Below are positions 8,457 to 17,334 of a DNA stretch of 64,000 bases, piece after piece. The DNA comes from Gloeomargarita sp. SRBZ-1_bins_9 (lineage in GTDB: Bacteria; Cyanobacteriota; Cyanobacteriia; Gloeomargaritales; Gloeomargaritaceae). Position 1 is the stretch's first letter, and every line of letters begins with the position of its first letter. The translations under genes and the position numbers were made by a program. The DNA lies in assembly GCA_039794565.1 (NCBI GenBank), contig JAUQVX010000009.1:1-64000 (forward strand), in the 5' to 3' direction. The notes under the pieces are model-generated. The model made no database searches. It was given only the letters and a program-made list of their open reading frames with translations, and was not told the origin of the DNA.

Positions 8457-8886
8457 CGCCGCGAATTTCCTGCACTACCCCATCCCGCAGCACCACCTCC
8501 ACCTGCATTTTTTCGATCAGGTTCTCCCCGACTTTCACCGTGAAATAGCCGTCTAGTTGACCTTGTAAAACCTCCTGTTCCATCTCCAGGGTTTGCACCT
8601 GGGTTAATTGGGTGAGAATTTGATTTTTTTGGTCCAGGAGCTTGCTCTTTTCGTCATTGGCCTGGAACTGAATGGAATTGATCTGTTCAGTCAACTGGGG
8701 ACTGGCGGGTTGTTTTTTCAATTCGGTGATGGCCCGTTGCACCTGCATATCAATCTGTTGGGTGCGGGCGTCAATTTGATTGATTTGGGACTGGAGAATT
8801 TGCAAGGTTTCCTCTTTCCAGCGGGGGGTCACGATTACCTTAATGTTGACTGACCGTTTGAGAATCAACTCTTGTCCGTCTGCCAT
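8449..8886 (-). CDS. YlqD family coiled-coil protein
   Basis: A 145-residue protein of the YlqD family (cyanobacteria and Firmicutes; function unknown). It starts with a short beta segment (ILKRSVNIKVIVTPRWKEE), then a long coiled coil of about residues 27-105 rich in Gln/Leu heptads, and ends with the family's C-terminal beta domain GYFTVKVGENLIEKMQVEVVLRDG. Length is normal. The ABC exporter gene downstream on the same strand begins well beyond it, so this gene seems separate; its 3' end overlaps the SLH lipoprotein gene tail to tail. Confidence 0.83.
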   Translation of the reverse strand: MADGQELILKRSVNIKVIVTPRWKEETLQILQSQINQIDARTQQIDMQVQRAITELKKQPASPQLTEQINSIQFQANDEKSKLLDQKNQILTQLTQVQTLEMEQEVLQGQLDGYFTVKVGENLIEKMQVEVVLRDGVVQEIRGVI

Positions 8887-8918
8887 CGTTCGACCTAATC
8901 ATGGGAACACCTGCCATC

Positions 8919-10715
8919 TTACCCCGAAGTGAGCAAGCCCGGAAATTGCAACCGGTAGAGGTGGGCATAGAGTCCCTGGCGCGCCAGCAATTCTTCGTGG
9001 GAACCGGACTCGATGATCTGGCCGGCCTTGAGCACCAGAATGCGGTCCACCGCCCGAACGGTCGCCAGCCGATGGGCAATCATCACCACCGTCCGCCCCT
9101 GGGTCAGGGATTGCAGGGCCTGCTGGAGCAGGGATTCGGTAGCCACATCCAAACTGGCCGTCGCCTCGTCAAGCACCAAAATGCGCGGTTGGCGGATGGC
9201 AATGCGGGCAAAGGCAATCAGTTGTTTTTGGCCGGTGGAAAGATTACTGCCCCGTTGGCGTACTGGTGTGTGGTAGCCCTGGGGCAAGCTGGTAATCCAG
9301 TCGTGAATCCCCAACTGCCGGGCCACCGTTTCCACCTGCGCCGGGGTATAGGTTTCCCCCAGGACGATATTGCTGTAGATATCGCCGCTGAACAGAAACG
9401 GCTCCTGGAGGATCACCCCCACATAGCGCCGCAAATCCCGCTGGGCCAAACAGCGAATATCCACCCCATCAATCAGAATCCGACCCACCTGGGGTTCATA
9501 CAAACGACACAGCAAACGGATGACCGAACTTTTGCCTGCCCCCGTCGGCCCCACCAGCGCCACTTTTTCCCCCGGGTGGATCACCAAGTCCACATTTTTT
9601 AATGCCCATTCACCGGGTTTGTAGCCAAAAGAAACCTGTTCAAACCGGATTTCCCCTCGGCCATCCGGGGGCAAGGTCAACGGTTGGGCCGGGTCTTGAA
9701 TACTGATGGGTTGTTCCCGGATTTCTTGAATGCGTTCAACCGCAATAAACCCCGCCTGGATCAGCGTAAACTTTTCCGCCAGTTCCCGCAGGGGGTCAAA
9801 CAACCGCTGGGCAAACAGGATAAAACTAGCCAGCACCCCAAAGGTGAGCTTATTCCCCAGCACCAGCCCCCCCCCTGCCAACAATACCCCGGCAATGGCC
9901 ACCAGAGCTATCCACTCCAAAGTCGCGGAAATGGCCGCATCGTGAAAGATGGTTTTATCCACCTCGCGGATATAGCGGCGGTTCACTTGGCGAAACAGCC
10001 GAGCATTGTAGGATTCCCGGCCAAACAATTGTACGATGCTAATGCCCTGGATGTTTTCTTGAATCAGGCTATTCAGGCGGGATAATTCCTCGCGAGACTG
10101 ATAATTAGCTCGGCGAAATTGGGTCTGGAAATAGGTAATCAAGCCCGCCACCGGCACCAGCAAGGTCAGCAGCAACAGCGCCAGAAACCACTGCTGTTGA
10201 AACATCATGACCCCTAGGGCCATCAGGGTCAAGACATCAATCAAAATCCCCACGGCACCGGTGGCAAACACATCCCCAAGGGCCTCCACATCACTGGTTA
10301 AACGGGTGATCAGTTTGCCGACGGGTGTGCGGTCAAAATAGGCCATCGGTAAAGCTAGCACATGGTCAAATAAGTCCTGGCGAATTTGGGCGGTGATGTG
10401 CTGACCAATTTTTTGCACCAAGTAGCTCTGGACCCCCTGTAAACCTAGGCGCAAAGCAATGGTGATAAACAAAACAACCAGCAGCAGTTGTAAACCCTGC
10501 TCAAGGGGCAATTGGGCCAGAAAGGGGGGGAGCGGTTCCTGACGAATCAGGGAGATGACTTGTCCGATGAGGACCGGCTGCACGGCTCCGGCAAAGGAAA
10601 GGGGCAAAAGTAAAAAAATAGCTAGCGTCAGCCAACGCCGGTAATGGCCCGCATAACGACCGATTTGCTGCAATAATTGCCAGTCATGACGCCGCCGCCC
10701 GACCTCCTTCACCAT
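8919..10715 (-). CDS. ABC exporter, fused permease and ATPase
   Basis: A half-transporter of 598 residues that would form a homodimeric exporter in the MsbA/MDR (ABCB) class. Residues 20-320 hold six membrane helices with the coupling stretch YFDRTPVGKLITRLTSDVEAL; residues 350-590 hold the ATPase with Walker A GPTGAGKS, signature NLSTGQKQ, Walker B ILVLDEATASLD and switch His in MIAHRLATV. Length is typical. Substrates for this class are lipids, peptides or drugs and cannot be told from sequence. No accessory periplasmic gene lies next to it. Confidence 0.9.
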   Translation of the reverse strand: MVKEVGRRRHDWQLLQQIGRYAGHYRRWLTLAIFLLLPLSFAGAVQPVLIGQVISLIRQEPLPPFLAQLPLEQGLQLLLVVLFITIALRLGLQGVQSYLVQKIGQHITAQIRQDLFDHVLALPMAYFDRTPVGKLITRLTSDVEALGDVFATGAVGILIDVLTLMALGVMMFQQQWFLALLLLTLLVPVAGLITYFQTQFRRANYQSREELSRLNSLIQENIQGISIVQLFGRESYNARLFRQVNRRYIREVDKTIFHDAAISATLEWIALVAIAGVLLAGGGLVLGNKLTFGVLASFILFAQRLFDPLRELAEKFTLIQAGFIAVERIQEIREQPISIQDPAQPLTLPPDGRGEIRFEQVSFGYKPGEWALKNVDLVIHPGEKVALVGPTGAGKSSVIRLLCRLYEPQVGRILIDGVDIRCLAQRDLRRYVGVILQEPFLFSGDIYSNIVLGETYTPAQVETVARQLGIHDWITSLPQGYHTPVRQRGSNLSTGQKQLIAFARIAIRQPRILVLDEATASLDVATESLLQQALQSLTQGRTVVMIAHRLATVRAVDRILVLKAGQIIESGSHEELLARQGLYAHLYRLQFPGLLTSG

Positions 10716-10830
10716 TGACGTAATCCCAGATGCACCCTTTTCTAGTATGGGACAGACGCCCGAATCCTGGCCGGAAACAGATTTGTTAAACTAGCGGTCA
10801 GGTTGGGACTCCTGATAGGGGTGTGGGGTG

Positions 10831-11904
10831 ATGGTGACTTCCTGGCGCTGGCGACGACGACCACCCACCAACTTGTGGTTATACGGGGGACTTTCCTTGC
10901 TATTGCACAGTGCAGTCCTGCTGGCCCTGCGGTGGGTGGAGGCGCCGACCGAAACTGCCCCTGTCGCCGAGTTGCCCCCCATCGAAATTGTGGAAGCGCC
11001 CCCGGTGGTCCAAGAAGCTCCCTCTCCACCTGACACGGCCAACCGCGCCGCCCAAAACCTGGTGGACCAGGGGAGCGCGCGCCCGGATTTGCCCCTAAGT
11101 GCAGAAATGACCCGTCGCGGCCCCGACCGCCCGGCCAGTCAACCGACACCGGCGGCATCCGACCACCAGGAGACCGTTTCGCAACCTGCACCCTTGGTCC
11201 CGACAGAACCTTCACCGCAGCCAAGGCCCGTCCTTCCCCTATCTCCCCCGCCTGAACCGCTGGCCCAAGAAACGCCTGCGCCCCAGCCGACGCCTAGCCC
11301 GGTGGTTCGCCAGCAACCTGCCGTGGCGCCAGAACCTGTTGCCCGACCCGCGGTTACGCCGGCCCCGACCCCACCCGTGGCACCTACATCTGATCCCCGG
11401 CGTGTCGCCCGCGCGTCCGAACCGGCATCGCCAGCATCGTCTCCGCGCCCGGCCCCACCACCCAAGGGCAATGCGGGTCTCCTGGGGGGACCGATCCATC
11501 GCGGTGGTTCCCAGGCTTGGTTTGACCAGGAGGCCAATAGCACCCGCAATGCCCCCGGTCCGACGCAACTGGCTGCACGGCAGGATGTGGACTTGGGACC
11601 CTATCTGGCCAACCTGCGCCGCCGGGTGCAGCAAAACTGGCGTCCCCGCACACCCGACCGGCAACGGCAAACGGTGGTGGGTTTTACCATTGACCGCAGT
11701 GGTCAGATTGGCAATTTGCGTGTGTTGCGTTCGTCGGGTTCCCCCCAGACGGATGCGGAGACCCTGGAGGCTATTCAGCGGGCGGCGCCCTTTGGTCCCT
11801 TGCCGGAAAACTTTGCCTACAACCAACTGGAAATCGAATTCACCTTCAACATCTATGTCAATAACGTGGTGATTCAACAGCCCCGGAGTTGGTATGGTTT
11901 TTAG
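10831..11904 (+). CDS. TonB-like energy transducer
   Basis: TonB proteins carry proton-motive energy from ExbB/ExbD across the periplasm to outer-membrane receptors. This 357-residue protein has a basic N-terminus (WRWRRRPP), one membrane anchor near residues 18-36, a very long Pro/Ala/Thr-rich spacer (about 45-225) and a folded C-terminal region: VQQNWRPRTPDRQRQTVVGF, IDRSGQIGNLRVLRSSG and a tail AETLEAIQRAAPFGPLPENF, the pattern of TonB/TolA C-terminal domains. I prefer the ATG at 10831 over the GTG at 10828. exbB follows 18 nt downstream. Confidence 0.87.
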   Translation: MVTSWRWRRRPPTNLWLYGGLSLLLHSAVLLALRWVEAPTETAPVAELPPIEIVEAPPVVQEAPSPPDTANRAAQNLVDQGSARPDLPLSAEMTRRGPDRPASQPTPAASDHQETVSQPAPLVPTEPSPQPRPVLPLSPPPEPLAQETPAPQPTPSPVVRQQPAVAPEPVARPAVTPAPTPPVAPTSDPRRVARASEPASPASSPRPAPPPKGNAGLLGGPIHRGGSQAWFDQEANSTRNAPGPTQLAARQDVDLGPYLANLRRRVQQNWRPRTPDRQRQTVVGFTIDRSGQIGNLRVLRSSGSPQTDAETLEAIQRAAPFGPLPENFAYNQLEIEFTFNIYVNNVVIQQPRSWYGF

Positions 11905-11922
11905 GGGGGAAGGAGGCAGAGC

Positions 11923-12579
11923 ATGGAAGTGGTCCGTCGTCTGTTTGCCGCCGGTGGGGTCGTCATGTGGCCGTTGCTGGGGTTTTCCATCTTGGCCCTG
12001 GCGCTGGTGCTGGAACGCCTGGTGTTTTGGGTGCGGGTGATGACAACGCAACCCCAGATCGTCCAGGAAACCTTGTCCCTTTACGAGCGCAGCCCCCGCT
12101 CGGCCATGATCTTGCTCAAACAAAACAGCCATCTACCCCTAGCGCGGATTTTTTTGGCTGCCCTGGAGCTGGAGGACCCCACGCCGGAGGAGTTTCGTTT
12201 GGCTTTGGAAACGGCCGCCCAGGCGGAATTACCCCTGATCAAGCGCTTCAATACGGTGTTTGAGACGATCATCAGCCTATCGCCGCTGCTGGGGTTGCTG
12301 GGGACGGTGCTGGGATTGATTACCAGCTTGGCCAATTTGCGTCTGGGGGAGGCGGGGGGCACGCAAGCGGTGGCGGTGACCTCAGGCATCAGTGAAGCGT
12401 TGATTTCGACGGCGGCGGGCCTGGTGGTGGCGATGATTACGTTGCTGTTTGCCAATATGTTTCGGGGGCTATACCAGCGCCAGATTGCTTTAATCCAGGA
12501 GTACGGGGGGCAGTTGGAGTTGCTGTATCGCCATTACTACGAAAAAGGAGGGGTCCATGCGGCTGCCCGAGGAGAGTGA
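11923..12579 (+). CDS. exbB: ExbB/TolQ/MotA-family proton channel subunit
   Basis: The pentameric channel part of the TonB motor. 218 residues with three membrane helices: about 14-37, 108-138 (containing LSPLLGLLGTVLGLI, the conserved signature at 119-133) and 155-178. A large cytoplasmic segment lies between helices 1 and 2. Length is typical. It is preceded by the TonB gene and overlaps exbD by 23 nt, so the three are one operon. TolQ or MotA are alternatives by fold, but the neighbouring TonB supports ExbB. Confidence 0.9.
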   Translation: MEVVRRLFAAGGVVMWPLLGFSILALALVLERLVFWVRVMTTQPQIVQETLSLYERSPRSAMILLKQNSHLPLARIFLAALELEDPTPEEFRLALETAAQAELPLIKRFNTVFETIISLSPLLGLLGTVLGLITSLANLRLGEAGGTQAVAVTSGISEALISTAAGLVVAMITLLFANMFRGLYQRQIALIQEYGGQLELLYRHYYEKGGVHAAARGE

Positions 12580-12958
12580 ACCCCAGGCGCACATCAACAT
12601 CGTACCCATGATTGATGTGATTTTTGCCATCCTGGTGTACTTTATGGTCAGTACGCTTTCCCTGACGCGCCTGGAAAGTTTGCCGGTGAATCTGCCGGGG
12701 GCGACGACGGGTCAGGTGCAAAATGCGCCGCCGATCACGGTGAGCCTAGACCGCCAGGGGCGGGTGGCTGTCAATCGGCAGGTGGTACCTTTAGAGCAGG
12801 TAAAACCGCGGGTGCAGGCACTGGCGCCCCCAGGGAAAAGTACGGTGGTGGTGATTTCGGCTGACCGGGATGCGAGTTATGGACAAGTGGTGGCGCTCAT
12901 GGACCAATTGCGGCAAATTCCGGGGGTGCGCCTTGCGGTGGCCACTCAGCGTCCTTAG
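12557..12958 (+). CDS. exbD: ExbD/TolR-family protein
   Basis: Dimeric partner of ExbB. 133 residues: short cytoplasmic N-terminus, then a single membrane helix NIVPMIDVIFAILVYFMVST with the essential proton-carrying Asp at position 20, and a periplasmic domain with ITVSLDRQGRVAVNRQ and VVVISADRDASYGQVVALMDQLR. All family hallmarks are intact. It overlaps exbB at the start and the following secreted-protein gene at the end. Confidence 0.92.
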   Translation: MRLPEESEPQAHINIVPMIDVIFAILVYFMVSTLSLTRLESLPVNLPGATTGQVQNAPPITVSLDRQGRVAVNRQVVPLEQVKPRVQALAPPGKSTVVVISADRDASYGQVVALMDQLRQIPGVRLAVATQRP

Positions 12959-13232
12959 CGCCTTGGTGGTGGGGGCGGTGACGGAGATGGCCTGGGCGCA
13001 GGAGCGGAAACCGGGGGCGGCGGATTTACCTACCCGGGCGCGCACCACCGGTCAGGTGACCTTTGGGACGGGGGGACCGATTCCGTTGGAACTGCGGCAG
13101 ACGCGACCCCGTTGGCCCTTGCCTTTTGAGATTCAGGTGGGGCCAGGACTCAGCGGGGGCGATCCGGGGGCGGGACCGGCGGCCTACGGGGCGGATGCTA
13201 TTCAGGTGGAAATCGTCGTGCCGGTGAACTAA
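12933..13232 (+). CDS. Small secreted protein of the tonB-exbBD operon
   Basis: Not a family I recognise. From the TTG at 12933 the protein reads as a signal peptide (RWPLSVLSALVVGAVTEMAWAQ) followed by about 75 mature residues rich in Gly, Pro and Arg, ending AIQVEIVVPVN. A GGGGGTG stretch before the TTG could serve as ribosome site, and the resulting 26-nt overlap with exbD matches the 23-nt overlap between exbB and exbD. ATG starts at 12870 or 12879 would bury the signal peptide behind a Trp-rich lead. The position suggests a periplasmic helper of TonB-dependent transport; this is inference. Confidence 0.55.
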   Translation: MRWPLSVLSALVVGAVTEMAWAQERKPGAADLPTRARTTGQVTFGTGGPIPLELRQTRPRWPLPFEIQVGPGLSGGDPGAGPAAYGADAIQVEIVVPVN

Positions 13233-13242
13233 AGTGGTGGCT

Positions 13243-13809
13243 ATGGGCAAGGTGGTGTTGCCGGTGATTTTGGGGACAGTGCGCCAGGGACGCCTGAGCG
13301 AGCAGGTGGCCCGCTGGCTCGTTGCTCAAATCCAGGCGCAATACCCGGATGTGGTGACGGAGTTGATCGACATTCGCACGTTGCCGATCCGCACGGATGA
13401 CGCGGGACCGGCGATTAAGTACCCCCCGTTTGCGGCCAAGGTGCAGGCTGCCGACGGTCTGATCCTGGTGGTGCCGGAGTATAACCATGGCTATCCGGGA
13501 ATGCTCAAGCATGTCCTAGACAGCAATTACCCGGAGTATCGGTTCAAGGCGGTGGGGTTGTGTGGGGTGTCGGTGGGGGGCTTTGGCGGCACACGGGTCA
13601 TCGAAGCGCTGATTCCAGTGATGCGGGCCTACGGTTTGTGCATGACCCCCATTGATTTGCAGTTCAGCTATGTGGACCGCCTGTTTGATGCCCAGGGCCA
13701 GTTTTTGGCGGCTGAGGAGTATCAACCGCGCTTGACCCGGTTTATGGATGAGTTGTTGTGGCTGGCGCGCACGTTGCAATGGGGACGTACGACGATACCC
13801 TTGCCCTAG
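13243..13809 (+). CDS. NADPH-dependent FMN reductase family protein
   Basis: Flavodoxin-fold reductase of 188 residues. VILGTVRQGRLSEQVARWL holds the phosphate-binding loop; LILVVPEYNHGYPGMLKHVLD is the conserved P-E-Y-N-H-G-Y-P-G flavin-binding motif; VGLCGVSVGGFGGTRVIE lies near the isoalloxazine. I chose the ATG at 13243; the GTG at 13234 would add three residues. The enzyme would reduce FMN, quinones or metal ions such as chromate or ferric iron. It lies 10 nt after the tonB operon and may share its transcript, which could link it to metal reduction on uptake. Confidence 0.86.
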   Translation: MGKVVLPVILGTVRQGRLSEQVARWLVAQIQAQYPDVVTELIDIRTLPIRTDDAGPAIKYPPFAAKVQAADGLILVVPEYNHGYPGMLKHVLDSNYPEYRFKAVGLCGVSVGGFGGTRVIEALIPVMRAYGLCMTPIDLQFSYVDRLFDAQGQFLAAEEYQPRLTRFMDELLWLARTLQWGRTTIPLP

Positions 13810-14465
13810 GGAATGAGCGTTTTTGCACCCAGACGGGGCTGCCGGTGCCGACGTTGAGCCGGGGACAGGTAGAACGCTGGTGGCGTCTGGTGCAGCAGGC
13901 GGGTTTGACGCTGGAGGCCCTGGTGGAAACGGCAGGGCGCAGTGCGGCCATGTTGACCCTGGGATGGCTGGGGGAGAACTGGGACACGGGTCGGGTGGTG
14001 GTGCTGGCCGGGTCAGGGGTCACGGCAGCTGTTGCTTTGGGGGCGGCTCGCCACATGGCCAACCGGGGGGCGAATGTGCGGCTATGGCCCCAGTCCCTGG
14101 AGTTGCCCATTGTGCAAACCCAGTACCGGCTCTACCGGCAAACCGGGGCGCAGGTAGTAGATGCCAGCGAACTAGTGGGCGAAGGGGCGGCTGTGGTCTT
14201 AGCCGGTAGTGAAACGCCGCTAACGGCGGAGCAGCAACAGTGGATTGCCACCAGCGGGGCAGAGGTGGTGCGCATTGGGGAAACCCTTGATGCGGTGACG
14301 GCGGCGGCGACGTTGGTGCTGGGGCTACCGGTGGCGGAGGCCTGCTACACGGGCCAAGTCTATTTGGCGGATGTGGGGGTGCCCCTGGCGGTGTATGAAC
14401 AGGTGGGGCTATATCACCGCTTTGTCTTCGGTCAGCAATACATCATTCCCCTGTACCCGCGCTAG
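13779..14465 (+). CDS. YjeF N-terminal domain protein (NAD(P)H-hydrate epimerase-like)
   Basis: Stand-alone epimerase-type Rossmann-like domain of 228 residues. After GLPVPTLSRGQVERWWRLVQQAGLTLEALVETAGRSAAML comes VVVLAGSGVTAAVALGAARHMANRGANV (compare the G-x-G-N-N-G-G-D motif of canonical enzymes, here degraded to GSGVTAA), then TPLTAEQQQWI. The catalytic site is therefore only partly conserved and activity is uncertain. Canonical members repair damaged NADHX/NADPHX. The gene overlaps the FMN reductase by 31 nt and its end meets pyruvate kinase tail to tail over 4 nt. Confidence 0.7.
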   Translation: MGTYDDTLALGNERFCTQTGLPVPTLSRGQVERWWRLVQQAGLTLEALVETAGRSAAMLTLGWLGENWDTGRVVVLAGSGVTAAVALGAARHMANRGANVRLWPQSLELPIVQTQYRLYRQTGAQVVDASELVGEGAAVVLAGSETPLTAEQQQWIATSGAEVVRIGETLDAVTAAATLVLGLPVAEACYTGQVYLADVGVPLAVYEQVGLYHRFVFGQQYIIPLYPR

Positions 14466-16246
14466 CCCATATCGCCAATGCGCAGCGCCCCCGTGTACAC
14501 CGTCCCCCGCGCTACATCCAGAGTAATGATGGCCCCGTCGCGAATGATTTGGGTGGCGTTTTTGACCCCCACAATCACCGGCACCCCCAGGCGCAGCCCG
14601 ATGACGGCGGCGTGACCCGTTAAACTTTCGTCTTCGGTAACGATACCGGCGGCCCGGCGCATGGGTTCGACTAAAGACGCATCGGTCTGCTGGACCACCA
14701 AAATCTCGCCGGTCTGGAAATCCGTCAGCCGTTCCTGGGGACGCAGGACCCTGGCCCGGCCACTGACCAAACCTTGGCCGACCCCCACCCCCTGGGCAAT
14801 CTGGGCGCTGACCATCCCCACTTTAATCAAATCGGTGGAACCGGCTACTCCCGGCAAGGTGCCTGCGGTCATTACCACCAGGTCCCCTTCCTTGAGCCAA
14901 CCCCGCTCCTGGGCCATGGCCATCGCCACCTGAAACGTCTGCCCGGCAGTGGGCAACTCCAGTACCAGCAGCGGTCGCACCCCCCACACCAACTGCAACT
15001 GGCGGGCCACTTCGATGTGGGGCGTCACAGCAATAATGGGCGTGCGGGGCCGGAACTTGGAGACATTGCGGGCGGTGGCCCCGGTTTTGGTCAGGGTCAA
15101 GATGGCGCCGGCGGCCAATTCACTGGCTACATCGCTGACGGCCTTGCTAATGGCATTGGCAATCGGTTGCCCCCCCGGCTGGAACGGGCGCGAATAGACC
15201 CCCTGCATCCCCGGCTGTAAACACTCCTGCTCCATATGCCGGGCGATTTTATCCAGGGTCTGCACTGCCAGCACCGGATATTTCCCCGTCGCCGTCTCGT
15301 TGGAGAGCATAACGGCATCGGTCCCATCTAGGATGGCATTGGCCACATCAGAGACCTCGGCGCGGGTGGGGCGGGGGGAATGAACCATGCTATCGAGCAT
15401 CTGGGTGGCGGTGATCACCGGAATCCCCAGCCGATTGGCCGTGGCAATCAGGCGCTTTTGCAACAGGGGCACCTCTTGAGCCGGCATTTCCACCCCCAGG
15501 TCTCCCCGGGCCACCATCACCCCATCGCACACCGACAGCACCGCCTCCATTTGGGCAATGGCCTCGTGTTTTTCGATCTTGGCGATCACCGGCACCCGGC
15601 AGCCCCGCTGGGCAATGATTTCCTTGAGTTCCAGGACATCTTCGGGACTGCGCACAAAGCTCAGGGCCACCCAATCCACCCCCTGCTCCAGACCGAAGAA
15701 CAAATCCTGCCGATCCTTTTCCGTTAGGGGTTTCACCGACAAAGACACACCCGGGAAATTCACCCCCTTGTGGTTGGAGAGCACTCCCCCGACCGTCACC
15801 CGGCAGTACAACTCCTTCCGGTCCCGCCGCACCTCCTCCACCACCATCTCCACCCGGCCATCGTCCAGGAGAATGGTTGCACCAATGGGCACCTCCTCCG
15901 CCAAGCGCTCATAGCTGACATAACCCCGCTCCGTCGTACAGGGCACCGGCTCGCTGGTGAGAATGTAGGTACTGCTGGTGGGCACCACCACACTCCCTTC
16001 AGGAAACGTACCCAAGCGAATTTTTGGCCCCTGCAAATCCTGGAGAATGCCGATGGGTCGGTTCAGTTCAAAAGACAACTGGCGGATCAGGCGGATATGG
16101 CGTTGGTGGTCGGCGTGGGTACCGTGGGAAAAATTCAGGCGAAAAGTATTCACCCCCGCTTCAATCATCGCCCGCAGGACTTCCGGTGTGTTACAGGCAG
16201 GACCCACAGTGGCGACGATCTTGGTGCGGCGAAACGGGACCTCCAT
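14462..16246 (-). CDS. pyk: Pyruvate kinase with C-terminal PEP-utiliser domain
   Basis: Converts phosphoenolpyruvate and ADP to pyruvate and ATP. With the start at 16246 the protein has 594 residues, the length of cyanobacterial/Bacillus-type enzymes with an extra C-terminal domain. Visible motifs: RRTKIVATVGPACNTPE, NTFRLNFSHG, ILQDLQGPKIRLG, VIAKIEKHEAI with the catalytic Lys, MVARGDLGVEMP and ITATQMLDSM. The tail contains EDESLTGHAAVIGLRLGVPVIVG, the swivelling-His domain of PEP-utilising enzymes. A 21-residue upstream extension in frame lacks family similarity. Confidence 0.93.
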   Translation of the reverse strand: MEVPFRRTKIVATVGPACNTPEVLRAMIEAGVNTFRLNFSHGTHADHQRHIRLIRQLSFELNRPIGILQDLQGPKIRLGTFPEGSVVVPTSSTYILTSEPVPCTTERGYVSYERLAEEVPIGATILLDDGRVEMVVEEVRRDRKELYCRVTVGGVLSNHKGVNFPGVSLSVKPLTEKDRQDLFFGLEQGVDWVALSFVRSPEDVLELKEIIAQRGCRVPVIAKIEKHEAIAQMEAVLSVCDGVMVARGDLGVEMPAQEVPLLQKRLIATANRLGIPVITATQMLDSMVHSPRPTRAEVSDVANAILDGTDAVMLSNETATGKYPVLAVQTLDKIARHMEQECLQPGMQGVYSRPFQPGGQPIANAISKAVSDVASELAAGAILTLTKTGATARNVSKFRPRTPIIAVTPHIEVARQLQLVWGVRPLLVLELPTAGQTFQVAMAMAQERGWLKEGDLVVMTAGTLPGVAGSTDLIKVGMVSAQIAQGVGVGQGLVSGRARVLRPQERLTDFQTGEILVVQQTDASLVEPMRRAAGIVTEDESLTGHAAVIGLRLGVPVIVGVKNATQIIRDGAIITLDVARGTVYTGALRIGDMG

Positions 16247-16305
16247 ACCCACCCCAGACGGATACACGCAAGGGATTGTAGGCAATTGTAAACGGAAATT
16301 TACCC

Positions 16306-17193
16306 TCAAGGCACCAGGAAACGGCGGGTTAAATCCTGGTAGCTATCAATACGCCGGTCCCGCCAAAAAGGCCACCCCTGCCGCTGGGTTTCGATGTGGT
16401 CTAGGGATAGGGTTACCGTCAAGACCGCCGCCTGGTCTACTGGTCCCCGCACCAGCACCTGACCATCCGGCCCGCAGACAAAACTTTGCCCCCAAAAGAC
16501 AATCCCCTCCCCTTGACCATGGGGGGTCGGTTCCCAGCCCGCTCGGTTGACCGCCACCACAAAACAGCCGTTGGCGATAGCATGACCGCGCTGGATAGTT
16601 TCCCAGGCCTGGTGCTGCGTCGTTCCCAGCGTATCCCGTTCCGCCGGATGCCAACCAATGGCCGTGGGATAAAACAGGATGTCCGCCCCCTGCATGGCCG
16701 TCAGGCGCGCCGCCTCCGGATACCACTGGTCCCAGCACACCAGCGTCCCGACCCGCCCGTAGGTGGTGGCAAACACCTGGTAACCCAAATCCCCCGGCGT
16801 GAAATAGAACTTTTCGTAATACAGGGGGTCGTCGGGGATATGCATCTTGCGGTACTTGCCCAAGTAACCCTGGCGCCCGTCAAGCACCACCGCCGTATTG
16901 TGGTAAAGTCCCGGCGCCCGCCGTTCAAACAAACTGGCAATAATGACAATATCCAACCGCTGGGCCAAGGCCTGCAACCACGCCGTTGTCGGACCCGGCA
17001 CCAGTTCGGCCAGGGCAAACGCCCCGTAATCCTCCGTCTGGCAAAAGTAACGACTGCGAAAAAGCTCCGGCAGACAGACAATCTGCGCCCCCTGGGCCGC
17101 CGCCTGCTCGATCATCGCCCGCGCTTGGGCATCGTTCACTTGGGGGTCGGCGTCACACACCATCTGCACCAACCCCACCGTCACCCGTCCCAT
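16306..17193 (-). CDS. aguB: N-carbamoylputrescine amidase
   Basis: Nitrilase-superfamily enzyme that hydrolyses N-carbamoylputrescine to putrescine in the arginine/agmatine route to polyamines. 295 residues with the Glu-Lys-Cys triad: Glu43 in CLPELF, Lys116 in GKYRKMHIPDDP and Cys153 in LVCWDQWYPEAAR. FYFTPGDLGYQVF and WHPAERDTLGTTQHQAWETIQRGHA (in two parts) are specific to the AguB subgroup. Length is normal. It stands downstream of tRNA-Leu on the same strand. Confidence 0.92.
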   Translation of the reverse strand: MGRVTVGLVQMVCDADPQVNDAQARAMIEQAAAQGAQIVCLPELFRSRYFCQTEDYGAFALAELVPGPTTAWLQALAQRLDIVIIASLFERRAPGLYHNTAVVLDGRQGYLGKYRKMHIPDDPLYYEKFYFTPGDLGYQVFATTYGRVGTLVCWDQWYPEAARLTAMQGADILFYPTAIGWHPAERDTLGTTQHQAWETIQRGHAIANGCFVVAVNRAGWEPTPHGQGEGIVFWGQSFVCGPDGQVLVRGPVDQAAVLTVTLSLDHIETQRQGWPFWRDRRIDSYQDLTRRFLVP

Positions 17194-17223
17194 CGAGCTA
17201 CTCCCGGTTGCCTACCCCCCCAA

Positions 17224-17306
17224 TGCGGAACCCGAGACTCGAACTCGGAAGCCTTGCGGCACTAGAACCTGAATCTAGCGCGTCTACCAATTCCGCCAGT
17301 TCCGCA
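17224..17306 (-). tRNA. tRNA-Leu (CAG)
   Basis: An 83-nt gene. The acceptor TGCGGAA pairs with TTCCGCA, there is a class II variable arm, and the anticodon stem CTAGA/TCTAG encloses the loop TTCAGGT, giving anticodon CAG. The T-arm contains GTTCGAGTC. CCA is not encoded. It lies between ubiD and aguB, all on the minus strand. Confidence 0.95.
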
Positions 17307-17334
17307 CGACCTGCAATCTTTAATTATCCCCTCT

